Source: Paracidovorax anthurii
GTDB taxonomy: Bacteria > Pseudomonadota > Gammaproteobacteria > Burkholderiales > Burkholderiaceae_C
Assembly: GCF_003269065.1 (NCBI RefSeq)
Contig: NZ_QLTA01000002.1
Coordinates: 171,666 to 235,665, forward strand
Direction of reading: 5' to 3'
Length of the DNA: 64,000 nucleotides
Below the pieces are notes generated by a model, which saw only the letters and a list, made by a program, of their open reading frames with translations, ran no database searches and was not told the DNA's origin. A program made the position numbers and the translations under genes. Positions 27,204 to 36,789 of this stretch are shown one piece after another. How positions within the stretch are numbered: position 1 is the stretch's first letter; every line of letters starts with the position of its first letter.

Positions 27204-28672
27204 GGGCCCGATTGTCCCCGAGCCGCCGCGCCCGTGCCATCGGCCGGGGCCGCCGCCGGGCGCAGCGGCAGCCGCACGATGGCGTCCAGGCCGATGACAT
27301 GGCCGCCGGCCTCCCGGTTGGCGAGTTCGATGTGTCCGTCCAGCGCCTGCACGATCTCCTGGCAGATCGCCAGGCCCAGGCCCGAGCCGGTGCGCACGTC
27401 GCCGGCCGAGAAAGGCTGGAAGAGCCGCTGCGCCAGCTCCGCGTCGATGCCCGGCCCCTGGTCGGAGACGGTGAGCGCCGCGTGCCGGCCATCGCAGCGC
27501 AGGTCCACCGAGAGCACGCCCGAGCACGGGGAATGGCGGATGGCGTTGTGCAGCAGGTTGCGCGTGAGCTCGCGCAGCATCCATTCGTGCGCCTGGATGG
27601 GCGCCGCGTCCGTGTGGATGCCGAAGTCCAGGTCCTTCTGGGCGATGAGCGGCGAGATCTCCAGCGCCACGCTGCGCAGGACTTCGTCGAAGCGCGTGCG
27701 GGGCGCCTCGCTCTGCTGGCGCAGTTGCTCCACCTTGGCGAGCGCGAGCATCTGGTTGGCGAGCTGCGTGGCGCGCTCCACCGTGTCCTGGATCTCCCGC
27801 AGCGCCTGCTGGGGCGGCGCGTCGCCGCGCAGGGCCGACTGCACCTGCGTCTTGAGCACGGCCAGGGGCGTGCGCAACTGGTGGGATGCGTCGCGCACGA
27901 AGCGCTTCTGGTGCGCGAGCAGGTGCGCCAGGCGCTGCATGACGTGATTGGTGGCCTCGATGAGCGGCTGCAACTCGCGCGGCGCGGCCGGCGCGGCGAT
28001 GGCCCGCAGATCGTCGCCGGGGCGCTCCTGCAGGTGGTCGCTGAGCTGGCGCACGGGCCGCATGGCGCGCTGCACCACCACCACCACGATGAGCGCGATG
28101 ACCAGCGCGAGCAGCGCCTGCCGCGCGAGCGTGGCCCAGAGGATCTGCAGCGCGAGGGTGCGGCGCAGCTCCAGGGTTTCGGCCACCTGGATCACGGCCA
28201 TGCCGCGCCCCGTGGCGCTGGCCACGGGCTGCAGCAGCACGGCCACGCGCACGGGTCGGCCGCGGAATTCGTCGTCGTAGAAGTCCACCAGCGCCGAGTA
28301 CGGCGGGCGCGCGGGAATGCTGCCGCGCCAGAAGGGCAGGTCCGCGAAGCCGGACACCATATCGCCGTGCAGGTTGGAGACGCGGTAGAACATGCGGCTC
28401 TGGTTGTCGGCCTCGAAGGCCTCCAGCGCGGAGTAGGGCACGATGGCGCGCAGCCGCGCCGCTTCGTCGTAGCCGTTCACGTCGATCTGCTCGCTGATGG
28501 TCTTGGCCGAGGCGAGCAGCGTGCGGTCGTAGGCGGTGTGCAGGGCGGCGAGCGTCTGTCGGTAGAGGCTGGCGGTGTTGTAGGCGATGAAGAGCGCCGC
28601 GGGCACGAGGATGCCCAGCAGCAGCTGGCGGCGCAGCGAGTGCGCGCGGCGTGGCGGTGCGGCGGCGCTCAT
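27200..28672 (-). CDS. tctE: sensor histidine kinase (TctE-like)
   Basis: The 490-residue inner-membrane kinase has a first membrane segment (about 18-36, LLGILVPAALFIAYNTASLY), a periplasmic sensor domain (about 40-190), a second segment (ALLALVIALIVVVVVQ), HAMP, and a HisKA/HATPase_c core with RDASHQLRTPLAVLK (H264) and DQGPGIDAELAQRLF plus GSGLGLAI. It should phosphorylate the TctD-like regulator. Its start overlaps the regulator stop (ATGA) and its stop overlaps hslR. It is divergent from tctCBA, whose expression TctDE activates in Salmonella, so the sensed ligand is probably a tricarboxylate. The substrate is inference. Confidence 0.9.
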   Translation of the reverse strand: MSAAAPPRRAHSLRRQLLLGILVPAALFIAYNTASLYRQTLAALHTAYDRTLLASAKTISEQIDVNGYDEAARLRAIVPYSALEAFEADNQSRMFYRVSNLHGDMVSGFADLPFWRGSIPARPPYSALVDFYDDEFRGRPVRVAVLLQPVASATGRGMAVIQVAETLELRRTLALQILWATLARQALLALVIALIVVVVVQRAMRPVRQLSDHLQERPGDDLRAIAAPAAPRELQPLIEATNHVMQRLAHLLAHQKRFVRDASHQLRTPLAVLKTQVQSALRGDAPPQQALREIQDTVERATQLANQMLALAKVEQLRQQSEAPRTRFDEVLRSVALEISPLIAQKDLDFGIHTDAAPIQAHEWMLRELTRNLLHNAIRHSPCSGVLSVDLRCDGRHAALTVSDQGPGIDAELAQRLFQPFSAGDVRTGSGLGLAICQEIVQALDGHIELANREAGGHVIGLDAIVRLPLRPAAAPADGTGAAARGQSGP

Positions 28673-29352
28673 GGATCGGCCTTGAGCAGGTAGCCCAGGC
28701 CGCGCAGCGTCATCAGCGTGAGGCCGGTGCCGGCGAGCTTCTTGCGCAGGCGGTAGACGACCACCTCGATGGCCTCGTACTGCACGTCGAGCTGGCCCGG
28801 GAAGACCAGCTCGTAGAGGCGCTCCTTGGCCACGGCGTGGCCCGGCTGGGCGAGCAGAGCGTGCATGAGGGCCAGCTCGCGCGGGGTGAGCTCCATGACC
28901 TCGTTGCCGAGGTAGATGGCACCGCTTTCCTTTTCGTAGCGGATGGCGCCCAGGGCCATCGAGGTGGGCGCGGGCCGGGCCTCCGGCAGGTCGCCGATGC
29001 GGCGCACCAGCGCGCGCAGGCGCGCCTCCAGCTCGTCCAGGTCGAAGGGCTTGGGCAGGTAGTCGTCGGCGCCGGCATTGAGGCCCAGCACGCGGTCGCC
29101 CACGGTGCCGCGCGCGGTGAGCAGCAGCACGGGCGTGCGCAGGCCCTGCGAGCGCGCCTGCTGCAGCACCTGCAGGCCGTCCAGGCCGGGCAGGGTGAGG
29201 TCCAGCACCACGGCATCGGGCGGCCGCGCCGTCCATTGCGCCAGGGCCGCGCGGCCGTCGCCGAGCGCCGTCACTTCCATGCCCCGGCGCGCCAGCGAGC
29301 GCTGCAGCGTGGCCTGCATGGCGGGGTCGTCTTCCACGAGAAGCAGTTGCAT
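28669..29352 (-). CDS. tctD: OmpR-family response regulator (TctD-like)
   Basis: The 227-residue regulator has a receiver domain with phosphoacceptor D51 (LDLTLPGLDG), acidic pair in LVEDDP, and K101 (PKPF), and a C-terminal winged helix (ELTPRELALMHALLAQPG to YRLRKKLAGTGLTLMTLRGLGY). The start at 29352 (MQLLLVEDD) is the family start; upstream ATGs add non-homologous residues. It is the first gene of the tctD-tctE-hslR leftward operon and lies 132 bp from the divergent tctC, which it probably activates. Confidence 0.92.
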   Translation of the reverse strand: MQLLLVEDDPAMQATLQRSLARRGMEVTALGDGRAALAQWTARPPDAVVLDLTLPGLDGLQVLQQARSQGLRTPVLLLTARGTVGDRVLGLNAGADDYLPKPFDLDELEARLRALVRRIGDLPEARPAPTSMALGAIRYEKESGAIYLGNEVMELTPRELALMHALLAQPGHAVAKERLYELVFPGQLDVQYEAIEVVVYRLRKKLAGTGLTLMTLRGLGYLLKADP

Positions 29353-29484
29353 GCGCGGGACCATAGCATTGCCCCGGCGGAGGCATCGCATGGGTGTTTT
29401 CCCTGAGTCGGAGGACAGCCGTTTGACAGGAAGCGGGCGCATCATCGGCCCCGTTCCGCATACAACGAAATCAAGGAGACAAGC

Positions 29485-30444
29485 ATGCGCCGCGATACCT
29501 TCCTCAAATCCCTGGCGGCCCTCGCCGCAGCGGGGGCGTTGCCGCTGCCGGCCAGCGCCGCCAGCGCGATCCGGATGCTGCTGCCCGCCAATCCCGGCGG
29601 CGGCTGGGACACCACCGGCCGCGCCCTGGGCAAGGCGATGCAGGATGCCGGCGTGGCGTCCTCCGTCACCTACGACAACAAGGGCGGCGCGGCCGGCGCT
29701 ATCGGGCTGGCGCAGTTCGTCAATTCCGCCAAGGGCGATCCCAACGCGCTGATGGTGATGGGCTCGGTGATGGTGGGCGGCATCATCACCGGCAAGCCGC
29801 CCGTGAACCTGTCGCAGGCCACGCCGGTCGCGCGCCTGACCAGCGAATACAACGTGTTCGTGCTGCCCGCCAACTCGCCCTACAAGTCCATGGCCGAGGT
29901 GATCGCCCAGCTCAAGAAGGACCCGGGCAGCGTGAAGTGGGGCGGCGGCTCGCGCGGTTCCACCGAGCACATCGCGGCCGCGATGATCGCGCGCGAGGTG
30001 GGCGTGGACCCGGCCCGGATCAACTACGTGGCGTTCCGGGGGGGCGGCGAATCCATCGCGGCCATCCTGGGCGGCAACGTGACCATCGGCGGCGGCGGCT
30101 ACAGCGAGATGGCCGAGTACATCAACACCAAGAAGATGGTGCCCGTGGCCGTCACGTCGGGCCAGCGCCTCAAGGGCTCCGCGGTGCCCACGCTGAAGGA
30201 GCAGGGCATCAACGTCGAGATCGGCAACTGGCGCGGCGTCTATGCCCCGCCCGGCATCAGCGCGCAGCAGCGCAAGGCGCTCATCGACATGGTCGCGCAG
30301 GCCATGAAGAGCAAGAGCTGGGCCGAGTCCATGGAAAAGAACGACTGGACCGCCGCCTGGCTGGCGGGCGACGAGTTCGGCACTTTCGTGGACGCGGAGT
30401 TCGCCAGCATGCGCGCCACCATGGTCAAGGCCGGCATGGTCTGA
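29485..30444 (+). CDS. tctC: tripartite tricarboxylate transporter substrate-binding protein
   Basis: The 319-residue TctC-family (Bug) periplasmic receptor has a signal peptide ([20 protein letters not shown], cut near ASA-A at about residue 27). The mature part contains [20 protein letters not shown] (about 29-48) and [17 protein letters not shown], conserved in the family. It captures a carboxylate in the periplasm and hands it to TctAB. AAGGAG lies just upstream of the ATG. As the first gene of tctCBA and beside tctDE, this is likely a regulated tricarboxylate uptake system; citrate-like substrates are typical but not shown. Confidence 0.93.
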   Translation: MRRDTFLKSLAALAAAGALPLPASAASAIRMLLPANPGGGWDTTGRALGKAMQDAGVASSVTYDNKGGAAGAIGLAQFVNSAKGDPNALMVMGSVMVGGIITGKPPVNLSQATPVARLTSEYNVFVLPANSPYKSMAEVIAQLKKDPGSVKWGGGSRGSTEHIAAAMIAREVGVDPARINYVAFRGGGESIAAILGGNVTIGGGGYSEMAEYINTKKMVPVAVTSGQRLKGSAVPTLKEQGINVEIGNWRGVYAPPGISAQQRKALIDMVAQAMKSKSWAESMEKNDWTAAWLAGDEFGTFVDAEFASMRATMVKAGMV

Positions 30445-30573
30445 CCCGCGGGCCGGCCGCCTACCCCCCACCGCTTCGTCCGCGCCCCCGCGCGCAGGGC
30501 CGCCACCCCGCCGTGGCGCGTGCCTGCGCGCATGGAGCCCGGGCGGGTTTTCCCCCCGGAGGACATTTCCACC

Positions 30574-31140
30574 ATGACAGAGCCTCTTGCACCTTCCCCC
30601 ACGGCCGTGTCCGCCAGCGACGGCGACGCGGGCGCCGTGCCTTCCCGGCGTGCCCAGACCATCGTGGGCTGCGGCGTGCTGCTCACGGCGGCCGCGCTCG
30701 CCGCGGGCGCGCTGCAGATCCCCGGCGATGCCGGCTACGGCGGCGTGGGCCCCAATTTCCTGCCCTGGCTGGTGGCGGCCGTGCTGGCCGTGTGCGGTGG
30801 TTTCCTGCTGTGGGAGGCGCTCTCCGGCGGCTTCCGCTCCATGGGGGAGCCGGGCGGTGCCGCGCGCGCCGACAAGCAGGCCTTCGTCTGGGTGTCGGCC
30901 GGGCTGCTGCTCAATGCCGCGCTGATCGGCACCGTGGGCTTCATCCTGAGCTGCACGCTGTGCTACCTGCTCGCCGTGCAGGGCCTGCGCCGCGCGGCCC
31001 ACCAGCCGGCGGCGGGCGCGGCGCGCACCTGGGCCGTGGATGCGTTCACGGGCCTGGCGATTTCCGCGCCCGTGTTCTGGGCGTTCACGCAATTCCTGGC
31101 GATCAACCTGCCGGGCCTGACGCAAACGGGGTGGCTGTGA
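30574..31140 (+). CDS. tctB: tripartite tricarboxylate transporter small membrane subunit
   Basis: The 188-residue TctB-family protein has an unstructured N-terminus (residues 1-28) and four predicted membrane segments ([72 protein letters not shown]). GGAGG lies upstream of the ATG at 30574. Its TGA overlaps the tctA start (GTGATGATG). TctB pairs with TctA in the inner membrane to drive substrate uptake with a cation gradient. Confidence 0.88.
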   Translation: MTEPLAPSPTAVSASDGDAGAVPSRRAQTIVGCGVLLTAAALAAGALQIPGDAGYGGVGPNFLPWLVAAVLAVCGGFLLWEALSGGFRSMGEPGGAARADKQAFVWVSAGLLLNAALIGTVGFILSCTLCYLLAVQGLRRAAHQPAAGAARTWAVDAFTGLAISAPVFWAFTQFLAINLPGLTQTGWL

Positions 31141-32657
31141 TGATGGACATTTTCAACGCCCTGCTGCAGGGCTTCGCGACGGCGGCCACGCCCGCCAACC
31201 TGCTGTGGGCCCTGGTGGGCTGCGCGCTGGGCACGGCCGTGGGCGTGCTGCCCGGCATCGGCCCGGCGGTGGCCGTGGCCATGCTGCTGCCCATCACGGC
31301 CAAGGTGGAGGTGACGGCCTCCATGATCTTCTTCGCGGGCATCTACTACGGCGCCATGTACGGCGGTTCCACCACCTCCATCCTGCTCAACACGCCGGGC
31401 GAGACGGCGAGCATGGTGACCGCGATGGAGGGCAACAAGATGGCCAAGAGCGGCCGCGCGGGCGCGGCGCTCGCCACCGCGGCCATCGGCTCGTTCGTCG
31501 CGGGCACCATCGCCACGGTGGTGGTGACGCTGTTCGCGCCCTCGGTGGCCGAATTCGCCGTGAAGCTGGGCCCGCCCGAGTACTTCATGCTGATGGTGCT
31601 GGCCTTCACCACGGTGAGCGCGGTGCTGGGCCAGAGCACGGTGCGCGGCCTCACGGCGCTGTTCGTGGGGCTGGCGCTGGGCTGCATCGGCATGGACCAG
31701 ATCTCCGGCGCGGCGCGCTACACGCTGGGCCAGCCTGAGCTGCTGGACGGCATCGATATCGTGCTGGTGGCCGTGGGCCTGTTCGCCGTGTCCGAGGTGC
31801 TGTACGCCGCCATGTACGAGGGCCGGCAGGTGGACACGCGCAACGCCATGGGCCGCGTGCACATGACGGCGCGCGACTGGAAGCGCTCGGTGCCGGCCTG
31901 GCTGCGCGGCACGCTGCTGGGCACGCCGTTCGGCTGCATTCCCGCCGGCGGCACCGAGATCCCGACCTTCCTGAGCTATGCCGCCGAGAAGAAGCTCGCC
32001 AAGGGCGAGAACCGCGAGGAGTTCGGCACCAAGGGCGCCATCGAGGGCGTGGCCGGCCCCGAGGCCGCCAACAACGCCACGGTGACGGCCGCGCTGATCC
32101 CGCTGCTCACGCTGGGCATTCCCACCTCCAACACCACGGCCGTGCTGCTGGGCGCGTTCCAGAACTACGGCATCAACCCGGGGCCGCAGCTGTTCACCAG
32201 CTCCGCCGCGCTGGTGTGGGCGCTGATCGCCTCGCTCTACATCGGCAACGTGATGCTGCTGGTGCTGAACCTGCCCATGGTGGGCCTGTGGGTGAAGCTG
32301 CTGAAGATCCCCAAGCCGCAGCTCTACGCGGGCATCCTGATCTTCGCGACGGTGGGGGCCTACGGCATGCGCCAGAGCGCGTTCGACCTGTTCCTGCTCT
32401 ACGGCATCGGCCTGCTGGGCGTGATGATGCGGCGCTTCGATTTCCCCACCGCGCCCGTGGTGGTGGGCATGATCCTCGGGCCGCTCGCCGAGGCGCAGAT
32501 GCGCAACGCGATCTCGATCGGCGAGGGCAGCTGGTCGGTGTTCGTGACCCGCCCGATGTCGCTCGCGCTGATCGTGATCGTGGTGGCGGTGCTGGTGCTG
32601 CCGCGCCTGCTGCGCGGCTGGGCGGCGCGCCGCCTGCAGATGGCGCAGGCGGCCTGA
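31140..32657 (+). CDS. tctA: tripartite tricarboxylate transporter large permease
   Basis: The 505-residue TctA has about 11-12 membrane helices. Conserved family motifs are visible: [40 protein letters not shown] and [20 protein letters not shown]. The start is a tandem ATGATG at 31140/31143, overlapping the tctB stop. It converges with the PepSY-protein gene, with only 7 bp between stops, and no terminator hairpin is visible in that gap. Confidence 0.95.
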   Translation: MMDIFNALLQGFATAATPANLLWALVGCALGTAVGVLPGIGPAVAVAMLLPITAKVEVTASMIFFAGIYYGAMYGGSTTSILLNTPGETASMVTAMEGNKMAKSGRAGAALATAAIGSFVAGTIATVVVTLFAPSVAEFAVKLGPPEYFMLMVLAFTTVSAVLGQSTVRGLTALFVGLALGCIGMDQISGAARYTLGQPELLDGIDIVLVAVGLFAVSEVLYAAMYEGRQVDTRNAMGRVHMTARDWKRSVPAWLRGTLLGTPFGCIPAGGTEIPTFLSYAAEKKLAKGENREEFGTKGAIEGVAGPEAANNATVTAALIPLLTLGIPTSNTTAVLLGAFQNYGINPGPQLFTSSAALVWALIASLYIGNVMLLVLNLPMVGLWVKLLKIPKPQLYAGILIFATVGAYGMRQSAFDLFLLYGIGLLGVMMRRFDFPTAPVVVGMILGPLAEAQMRNAISIGEGSWSVFVTRPMSLALIVIVVAVLVLPRLLRGWAARRLQMAQAA

Positions 32658-32664
32658 CCGGCGC

Positions 32665-33852
32665 TCAGGTTCGAGCGGTACGGGCCGCGGTCGGTTCCAG
32701 CGGGGCGCCTTGGGGCGCCCCGTTGTCCTTGGCCTTGTCCTTTTGCGGGGCGGTGGCGCTGCTGCCGCGCTTGAGCCACAGGTAGAGCCCGCTGCCCAGC
32801 ACGATGATGGTGGCGATGTCCAGCAGCGCCCAGAGGATCTGCATCGGCATGCCGGCGTAGTCGCCGAAGTGCAGGGGCTGCGAGATGAGCAGGGCCGTGA
32901 GGTACCACGGCAGCTCCGGCGCGGCCGTGACCTGCGCGGTGCGGGCGTCCACCAGCACGGGCTGGTAGAGCTTGGAGGTCAGCGGCTCGCTGCCGTGCAG
33001 GAAGAACGTGTTGTGGTGCGGGCTGGAGAACGCCGTGCCGGGGAAGGCGATGAACGACAGCTTGGTGCCCGGCGCGCGTTCGAGCGCCGCGTCCAGCGAC
33101 TTCTGCACCGAGCCGCGCTCGGCCGGCGGCGTGACCGGCTGGCCCGCGTAGGGCACGAGCAGCGCCGAGAGCTGGTCGTGCTGCCAGTATTTGATGACCA
33201 GGTCGGCCCAGGTGTTGATCATGCCCGTGCCGCCCACGACGAAGGCCCACACCAGCGTGACGATGCCCAGCAGGTTGTGCAGGTCGAGCCACTTCACGCG
33301 CGCCGAGCGGTCGCGCCGCACCTCGCCGAATTCGAGCTTGCGCATGAAGGGCGCGTACAGCACCACGCCGCTCACGATGGCCACGAGCAGCAGCAGCCCC
33401 ATGAAGCCCAGGAACAGCTTGCCGGCCAGCCCCGCGAACAGGTCCACGTGCAGCTTGTACATGACGTACATGAAGCCTTCGTCGAAGCGCGGCTGCGCCA
33501 GCACCTCCCCGGTGCGCGCGTCCACCGCCACCGAGCGGAAGTCGGTGGAGGGCTCCGGCGTGTGGGTGAGCGTGACGAACCAGAGGTCCTGGCTGTCCTC
33601 GGCCTGCGAGACGAACTGCACGATGCGGTCCGGGTGCTGCGCGCGGGCGACCTCCAGCACCTTGTCCAGGCTCACGCGCGGCGTGTTCGCGGGCATGGCC
33701 GGCGCCTCCACCTCGGTGCCCAGCAGGTGGCCGATTTCGTGGTGGAAGATCAGCGGCAGGCCCGTGAGGCACAGCAGCAGCATGAACACGGTGCACACGA
33801 GGCTGCTCCACTTGTGCAGCCAGGACCAGGTCTTGAGGGCGCTGGGGGTCAT
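32665..33852 (-). CDS. PepSY-associated transmembrane protein (PiuB-like)
   Basis: The 395-residue protein has a first helix (about 14-36, WSSLVCTVFMLLLCLTGLPL) containing the H-H pair IFHHEIGHLLG, and two or three further spans near residues 140-165, 190-215 and 340-365. Periplasmic PepSY-type domains lie between. PiuB/PepSY_TM proteins follow TonB siderophore receptors and are linked to iron or heme reduction. Here the gene lies 46 bp after the receptor stop in the same direction, forming a three-gene operon. The role in ferric-siderophore reduction is inferred from family context. Confidence 0.88.
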   Translation of the reverse strand: MTPSALKTWSWLHKWSSLVCTVFMLLLCLTGLPLIFHHEIGHLLGTEVEAPAMPANTPRVSLDKVLEVARAQHPDRIVQFVSQAEDSQDLWFVTLTHTPEPSTDFRSVAVDARTGEVLAQPRFDEGFMYVMYKLHVDLFAGLAGKLFLGFMGLLLLVAIVSGVVLYAPFMRKLEFGEVRRDRSARVKWLDLHNLLGIVTLVWAFVVGGTGMINTWADLVIKYWQHDQLSALLVPYAGQPVTPPAERGSVQKSLDAALERAPGTKLSFIAFPGTAFSSPHHNTFFLHGSEPLTSKLYQPVLVDARTAQVTAAPELPWYLTALLISQPLHFGDYAGMPMQILWALLDIATIIVLGSGLYLWLKRGSSATAPQKDKAKDNGAPQGAPLEPTAARTART

Positions 33853-33898
33853 GTCGTCGTTCGTTCTGCGTGGGGAGGGTGGAAGGGAGGGGCGGAAC

Positions 33899-36118
33899 TC
33901 AGAAGTCCACGCTGGCGCTCAGCGTGAAGGTGCGGGGCGCGCCCACCACCAGGTAGCCCGCGCCGGGGTAGCCGCCGGCCGAGGCCCAGTAGTTGCGGTC
34001 GGCCACGTTGTCCACGCGGGCGCGCAGGGTCACGAGGCGGCCGCTCCACTCGGTGGCGTAGCGCACGCCCAGGTCCAGGCGCGTCCAGCCGGGCACGCGC
34101 AGGGTGTTGGCTGCGTCGGCATAGCTCGCGCCGGTATAGACGAGGCGCGTGTCCAGCGCCAGGCCGCGCACGCCGGGCACGTCCCATTCCACGCCGGCAT
34201 TGGCCTGCAGGCGCGGCACGCCGATCACGCGGTTGCCGTTGAGGGCGGCCACGCCGGTCTCGCGCTGCTTCGCGTCCAGCCAGGTCACGCCGCCGAGCAC
34301 GCGCAGGCCCCGGGCGGCTTCGCCCTGCAGGTCCAGTTCCACGCCGCGGTGGCGGTCCTGCCCGGCGGTGCTGAACACGTTGGCCGCGGTCACGTAGGCG
34401 CGGGGCCGGGTGATGTTGAAGAGCGCCAGCGAGCCGCGCAGGCGGCCGCCGTCGTATTTGATGCCCACTTCCTTCTGCTTGGCCACGTAGGGCGAGAGCT
34501 GCTGGCCGCGGTTGGTCACGGGCGTGCCGTTGGCGGTGGCCGGCGCGGTTTCGCCCTGGCTCAGGCTCTCGGCGTAGTTGCCGTAGAGCGACCACTGCGG
34601 CGCGACCTTGAACACCAGGGCTGCCAGGGGGCTGTTGTGGCTCTGGTCATATTGGCTGAGCAGGGCGGAGGTGCCGTAGGCGTAGTCGGAGACCTCCATC
34701 CTCTGGTGCCGCAGGCCCAGGGTGAGCTGCACCGTGTCCTGCGCGAAGGACAGCGTGTCGCCCAGCGCGAAGCTCGTGAAGCGCGTGCGGCCGGTGAGGT
34801 TGGGGCTGGCGAGCGAGCCGCCGTAGAGCGTGTTCGCGCTGAACGCGGGCAGGCCGCGCGGGGTGTACTGGTAGAGGCTGGAGGGCAAGGTGTTCTGCCA
34901 GTCCATCGCGTAGGCGTTGTCCTTCTCGGCCTCGAAGTACGACAGCGAGGCCACCCAGGCATGGCCCACCGCGCCGGTGCGCAGCTTGCCGCGCACGCCC
35001 AGCTCGCCCGTGTCCACGCGGTCCTTGCGGGTGTTGTCGAAGCGGTAGGTGTTGCCCGCGCCCGTGGCGGCGTTGGTCACCGTGAGGTTGGCGAGCGAGT
35101 TGGCCTCCTCGCCGCGCCGCAGGCCCCAGGCGCCCCAGGCGGTCACGTCCGGGGAGAGGTCCACCTCGCCGCGGAAGGTGCCGAACACGTCGCGCTCGTT
35201 GGAGTAGGCCCAGGGCTGGGAGAAGTTGGCGGAGGCGTCGGGCGCGGCGGGCACCGACGAGAGGCCGCTCAGCGTCACGTTGGGTCGCGATCCCTTGAGC
35301 TTGTGCTCCTGCCAGCCGATGTCGCCCGAGAGGCGCACGTCGCGGCTGCGCCAGTCCAGGCCCAGGGCCACGAGGCCGAGCTGGGCCTTCTCGTGGTCCA
35401 CGGCGGTGTCGCCGTCCTGGTAGGCGGCATTGAAGCGGATGCCGGTGCCGCCGTCGGGGCCGAAGCGGCGGCCGATGTCCACGGCCGCCTCGCCCCGGCC
35501 GCCCGAGCCCGTGCCCACCGTGACCCGCGACAGGGGCTCGTTGGGCGCGCGCTTGGGCAGCAGGTTGACCGAGCCGCCGATGCCGCCGCCCGCGGGCGCG
35601 GCGCCCGAGACGAAGGTGGAGGCGCCGCGCAGCACTTCCACGCGCTCGAACAGCTCGGTGGCGATGTACTGCCGGGGCAGCAGGCCGTAGAGGCCGTTGT
35701 AGGCGGTGTCGTCCGAGCCGAGGATGAAGCCGCGGATGAAGTACGACTCCTGGAAGTTGCCGAAGCCGCGCGCCACGCGCACGCCGGCATCGTTTTGCAG
35801 CACGTCGCCGACGCTCTTGGCCTGCTTGTCCTGGATCAGCTCGTTGGTGTAGCTGGTGATGCTGAAGGGCGTCTCCATGCCGTCGCGCGTGCCCAGGATG
35901 CCCGCGCGGCCGCCGCGCGCCACCTGCCCGCCCGGATACGCGGGCGAGAGGCCCTGGGCCGAGGCATCGGCGCTCGCGCCCACGGTCACCGTGGGCAGGG
36001 CCGGGGTGTCGGCGCCGGCGGCGGGCGCGGCCGGCGTGGCGGATTGCGCGGCGGCCTGCTGCCCCAGGAGGGCGAGCGCGAGGGACGCGGCGATGGCGAT
36101 GGGGTGGTGGCGGTTCAT
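33899..36118 (-). CDS. TonB-dependent siderophore receptor
   Basis: The 739-residue outer-membrane receptor has a signal peptide (PIAIAASLALALLGQQAAAQ, cut near residue 24), a plug domain (about 70-190; SITSYTNELIQDKQAKSVGD and FIRGFILGSDDTAYNGL), and a 22-strand barrel ending in a C-terminal Phe (TLSASVDF), the Bam-recognition signal. It has no N-terminal secretin/STN signalling domain, so no FecR-type trans-envelope signalling is expected. It resembles hydroxamate-type siderophore receptors (FhuA/FoxA class); the ligand is unknown. The start at 36118 follows the repeat copy 3 and small membrane gene. Confidence 0.93.
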   Translation of the reverse strand: MNRHHPIAIAASLALALLGQQAAAQSATPAAPAAGADTPALPTVTVGASADASAQGLSPAYPGGQVARGGRAGILGTRDGMETPFSITSYTNELIQDKQAKSVGDVLQNDAGVRVARGFGNFQESYFIRGFILGSDDTAYNGLYGLLPRQYIATELFERVEVLRGASTFVSGAAPAGGGIGGSVNLLPKRAPNEPLSRVTVGTGSGGRGEAAVDIGRRFGPDGGTGIRFNAAYQDGDTAVDHEKAQLGLVALGLDWRSRDVRLSGDIGWQEHKLKGSRPNVTLSGLSSVPAAPDASANFSQPWAYSNERDVFGTFRGEVDLSPDVTAWGAWGLRRGEEANSLANLTVTNAATGAGNTYRFDNTRKDRVDTGELGVRGKLRTGAVGHAWVASLSYFEAEKDNAYAMDWQNTLPSSLYQYTPRGLPAFSANTLYGGSLASPNLTGRTRFTSFALGDTLSFAQDTVQLTLGLRHQRMEVSDYAYGTSALLSQYDQSHNSPLAALVFKVAPQWSLYGNYAESLSQGETAPATANGTPVTNRGQQLSPYVAKQKEVGIKYDGGRLRGSLALFNITRPRAYVTAANVFSTAGQDRHRGVELDLQGEAARGLRVLGGVTWLDAKQRETGVAALNGNRVIGVPRLQANAGVEWDVPGVRGLALDTRLVYTGASYADAANTLRVPGWTRLDLGVRYATEWSGRLVTLRARVDNVADRNYWASAGGYPGAGYLVVGAPRTFTLSASVDF

Positions 36119-36197
36119 GGTCGGGGTGCCTGGGCGGGAGGGGGAGGAAAAGAGGAGGGGCGCTGGAGCGGTACCGGGGCTTCTTGTGTGCCTGGGA

Positions 36198-36246
36198 GGC
36201 TCCATGTCGCCGTATTTGTTGGGTTTCTTGCTATTGAAATGGGAGC
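36198..36246 (+). repeat. 49-bp dispersed element, copy 3
   Basis: GGCTCC-ATG-TCGCCG, 17 bases, then GCTAT-TGAAATG-GGAGC (right half-site partly lost). It lies between the TonB receptor start and the small membrane protein gene. Confidence 0.75.
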
Positions 36247-36265
36247 GATCGGGTGCGGACCGGCG

Positions 36266-36505
36266 TCAGGCCCGGTGCGGCCGCTGGACCCAGCCGAACC
36301 ACGCCATGGTGGCGACCGGCACGCCCAGCGCGAACCACGACCACACGTCGCCCAGGCCCTCGGACACCAGGGCGCTGAGCAGGCCGCTGGTGGTCAGCAC
36401 GCCCAGGGCGATGGGCCAGCCCCACAGGCGCCCGGCGCGGTGCGTGGCGGAGGCCATGGGAGCGGACGGCGCGGGCCGCGACGGGGTCGGATCGGAAGGA
36501 GGCAT
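36266..36505 (-). CDS. small two-span membrane protein at head of the iron operon
   Basis: The 79-residue protein has two hydrophobic segments (LWGWPIALGVLTTSGLLSAL and WSWFALGVPVATMAWFGWV) and a basic tail. The ATG at 36505 (MPPSDPTPSRP) is preferred to a longer in-frame start at 36607, because the extra residues are Pro-rich and lack homology. Small proteins like this precede TonB receptor/PepSY operons in many betaproteobacteria. It lies just downstream of the Fur-like box. Function is unknown. Confidence 0.7.
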   Translation of the reverse strand: MPPSDPTPSRPAPSAPMASATHRAGRLWGWPIALGVLTTSGLLSALVSEGLGDVWSWFALGVPVATMAWFGWVQRPHRA

Positions 36506-36638
36506 GGGCGGGGGCTTGGGCGTGCGAGGGGAGGAGAAGGCGCCGGCACGGATCGGCACAGCGCGCCCCGGGGACGTCCGGTCCGCCGGGGCTCCCCACC
36601 AGGGCACTGTTTTGCAAGGCGGTCATTCTAAAAGATAT

Positions 36639-36653
36639 TGCGAATGGTTCGCA
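36639..36653. promoter_or_regulatory. Fur-like box
   Basis: TGCGAA-TGG-TTCGCA is a perfect 15-bp inverted repeat close to the TGCGAAT/ATTCGCA pattern of Fur sites upstream of siderophore receptors in related bacteria. It is 134 bp before the small membrane gene that heads the leftward iron operon, and about 140 bp before the divergent hydrolase gene. Confidence 0.65.
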
Positions 36654-36789
36654 TTGAAATCCGGGTATTGCGGCAGATTCCACGGTGCGCGGCTCTGGCC
36701 GAGCGCCTCCGGCCGTGGTTGAATGTCGGCCGTTCGGTGGCTCGTTCTGCCCTGGCGGCCGCCACCCCCTTTTTTGGAGGAATCCATCC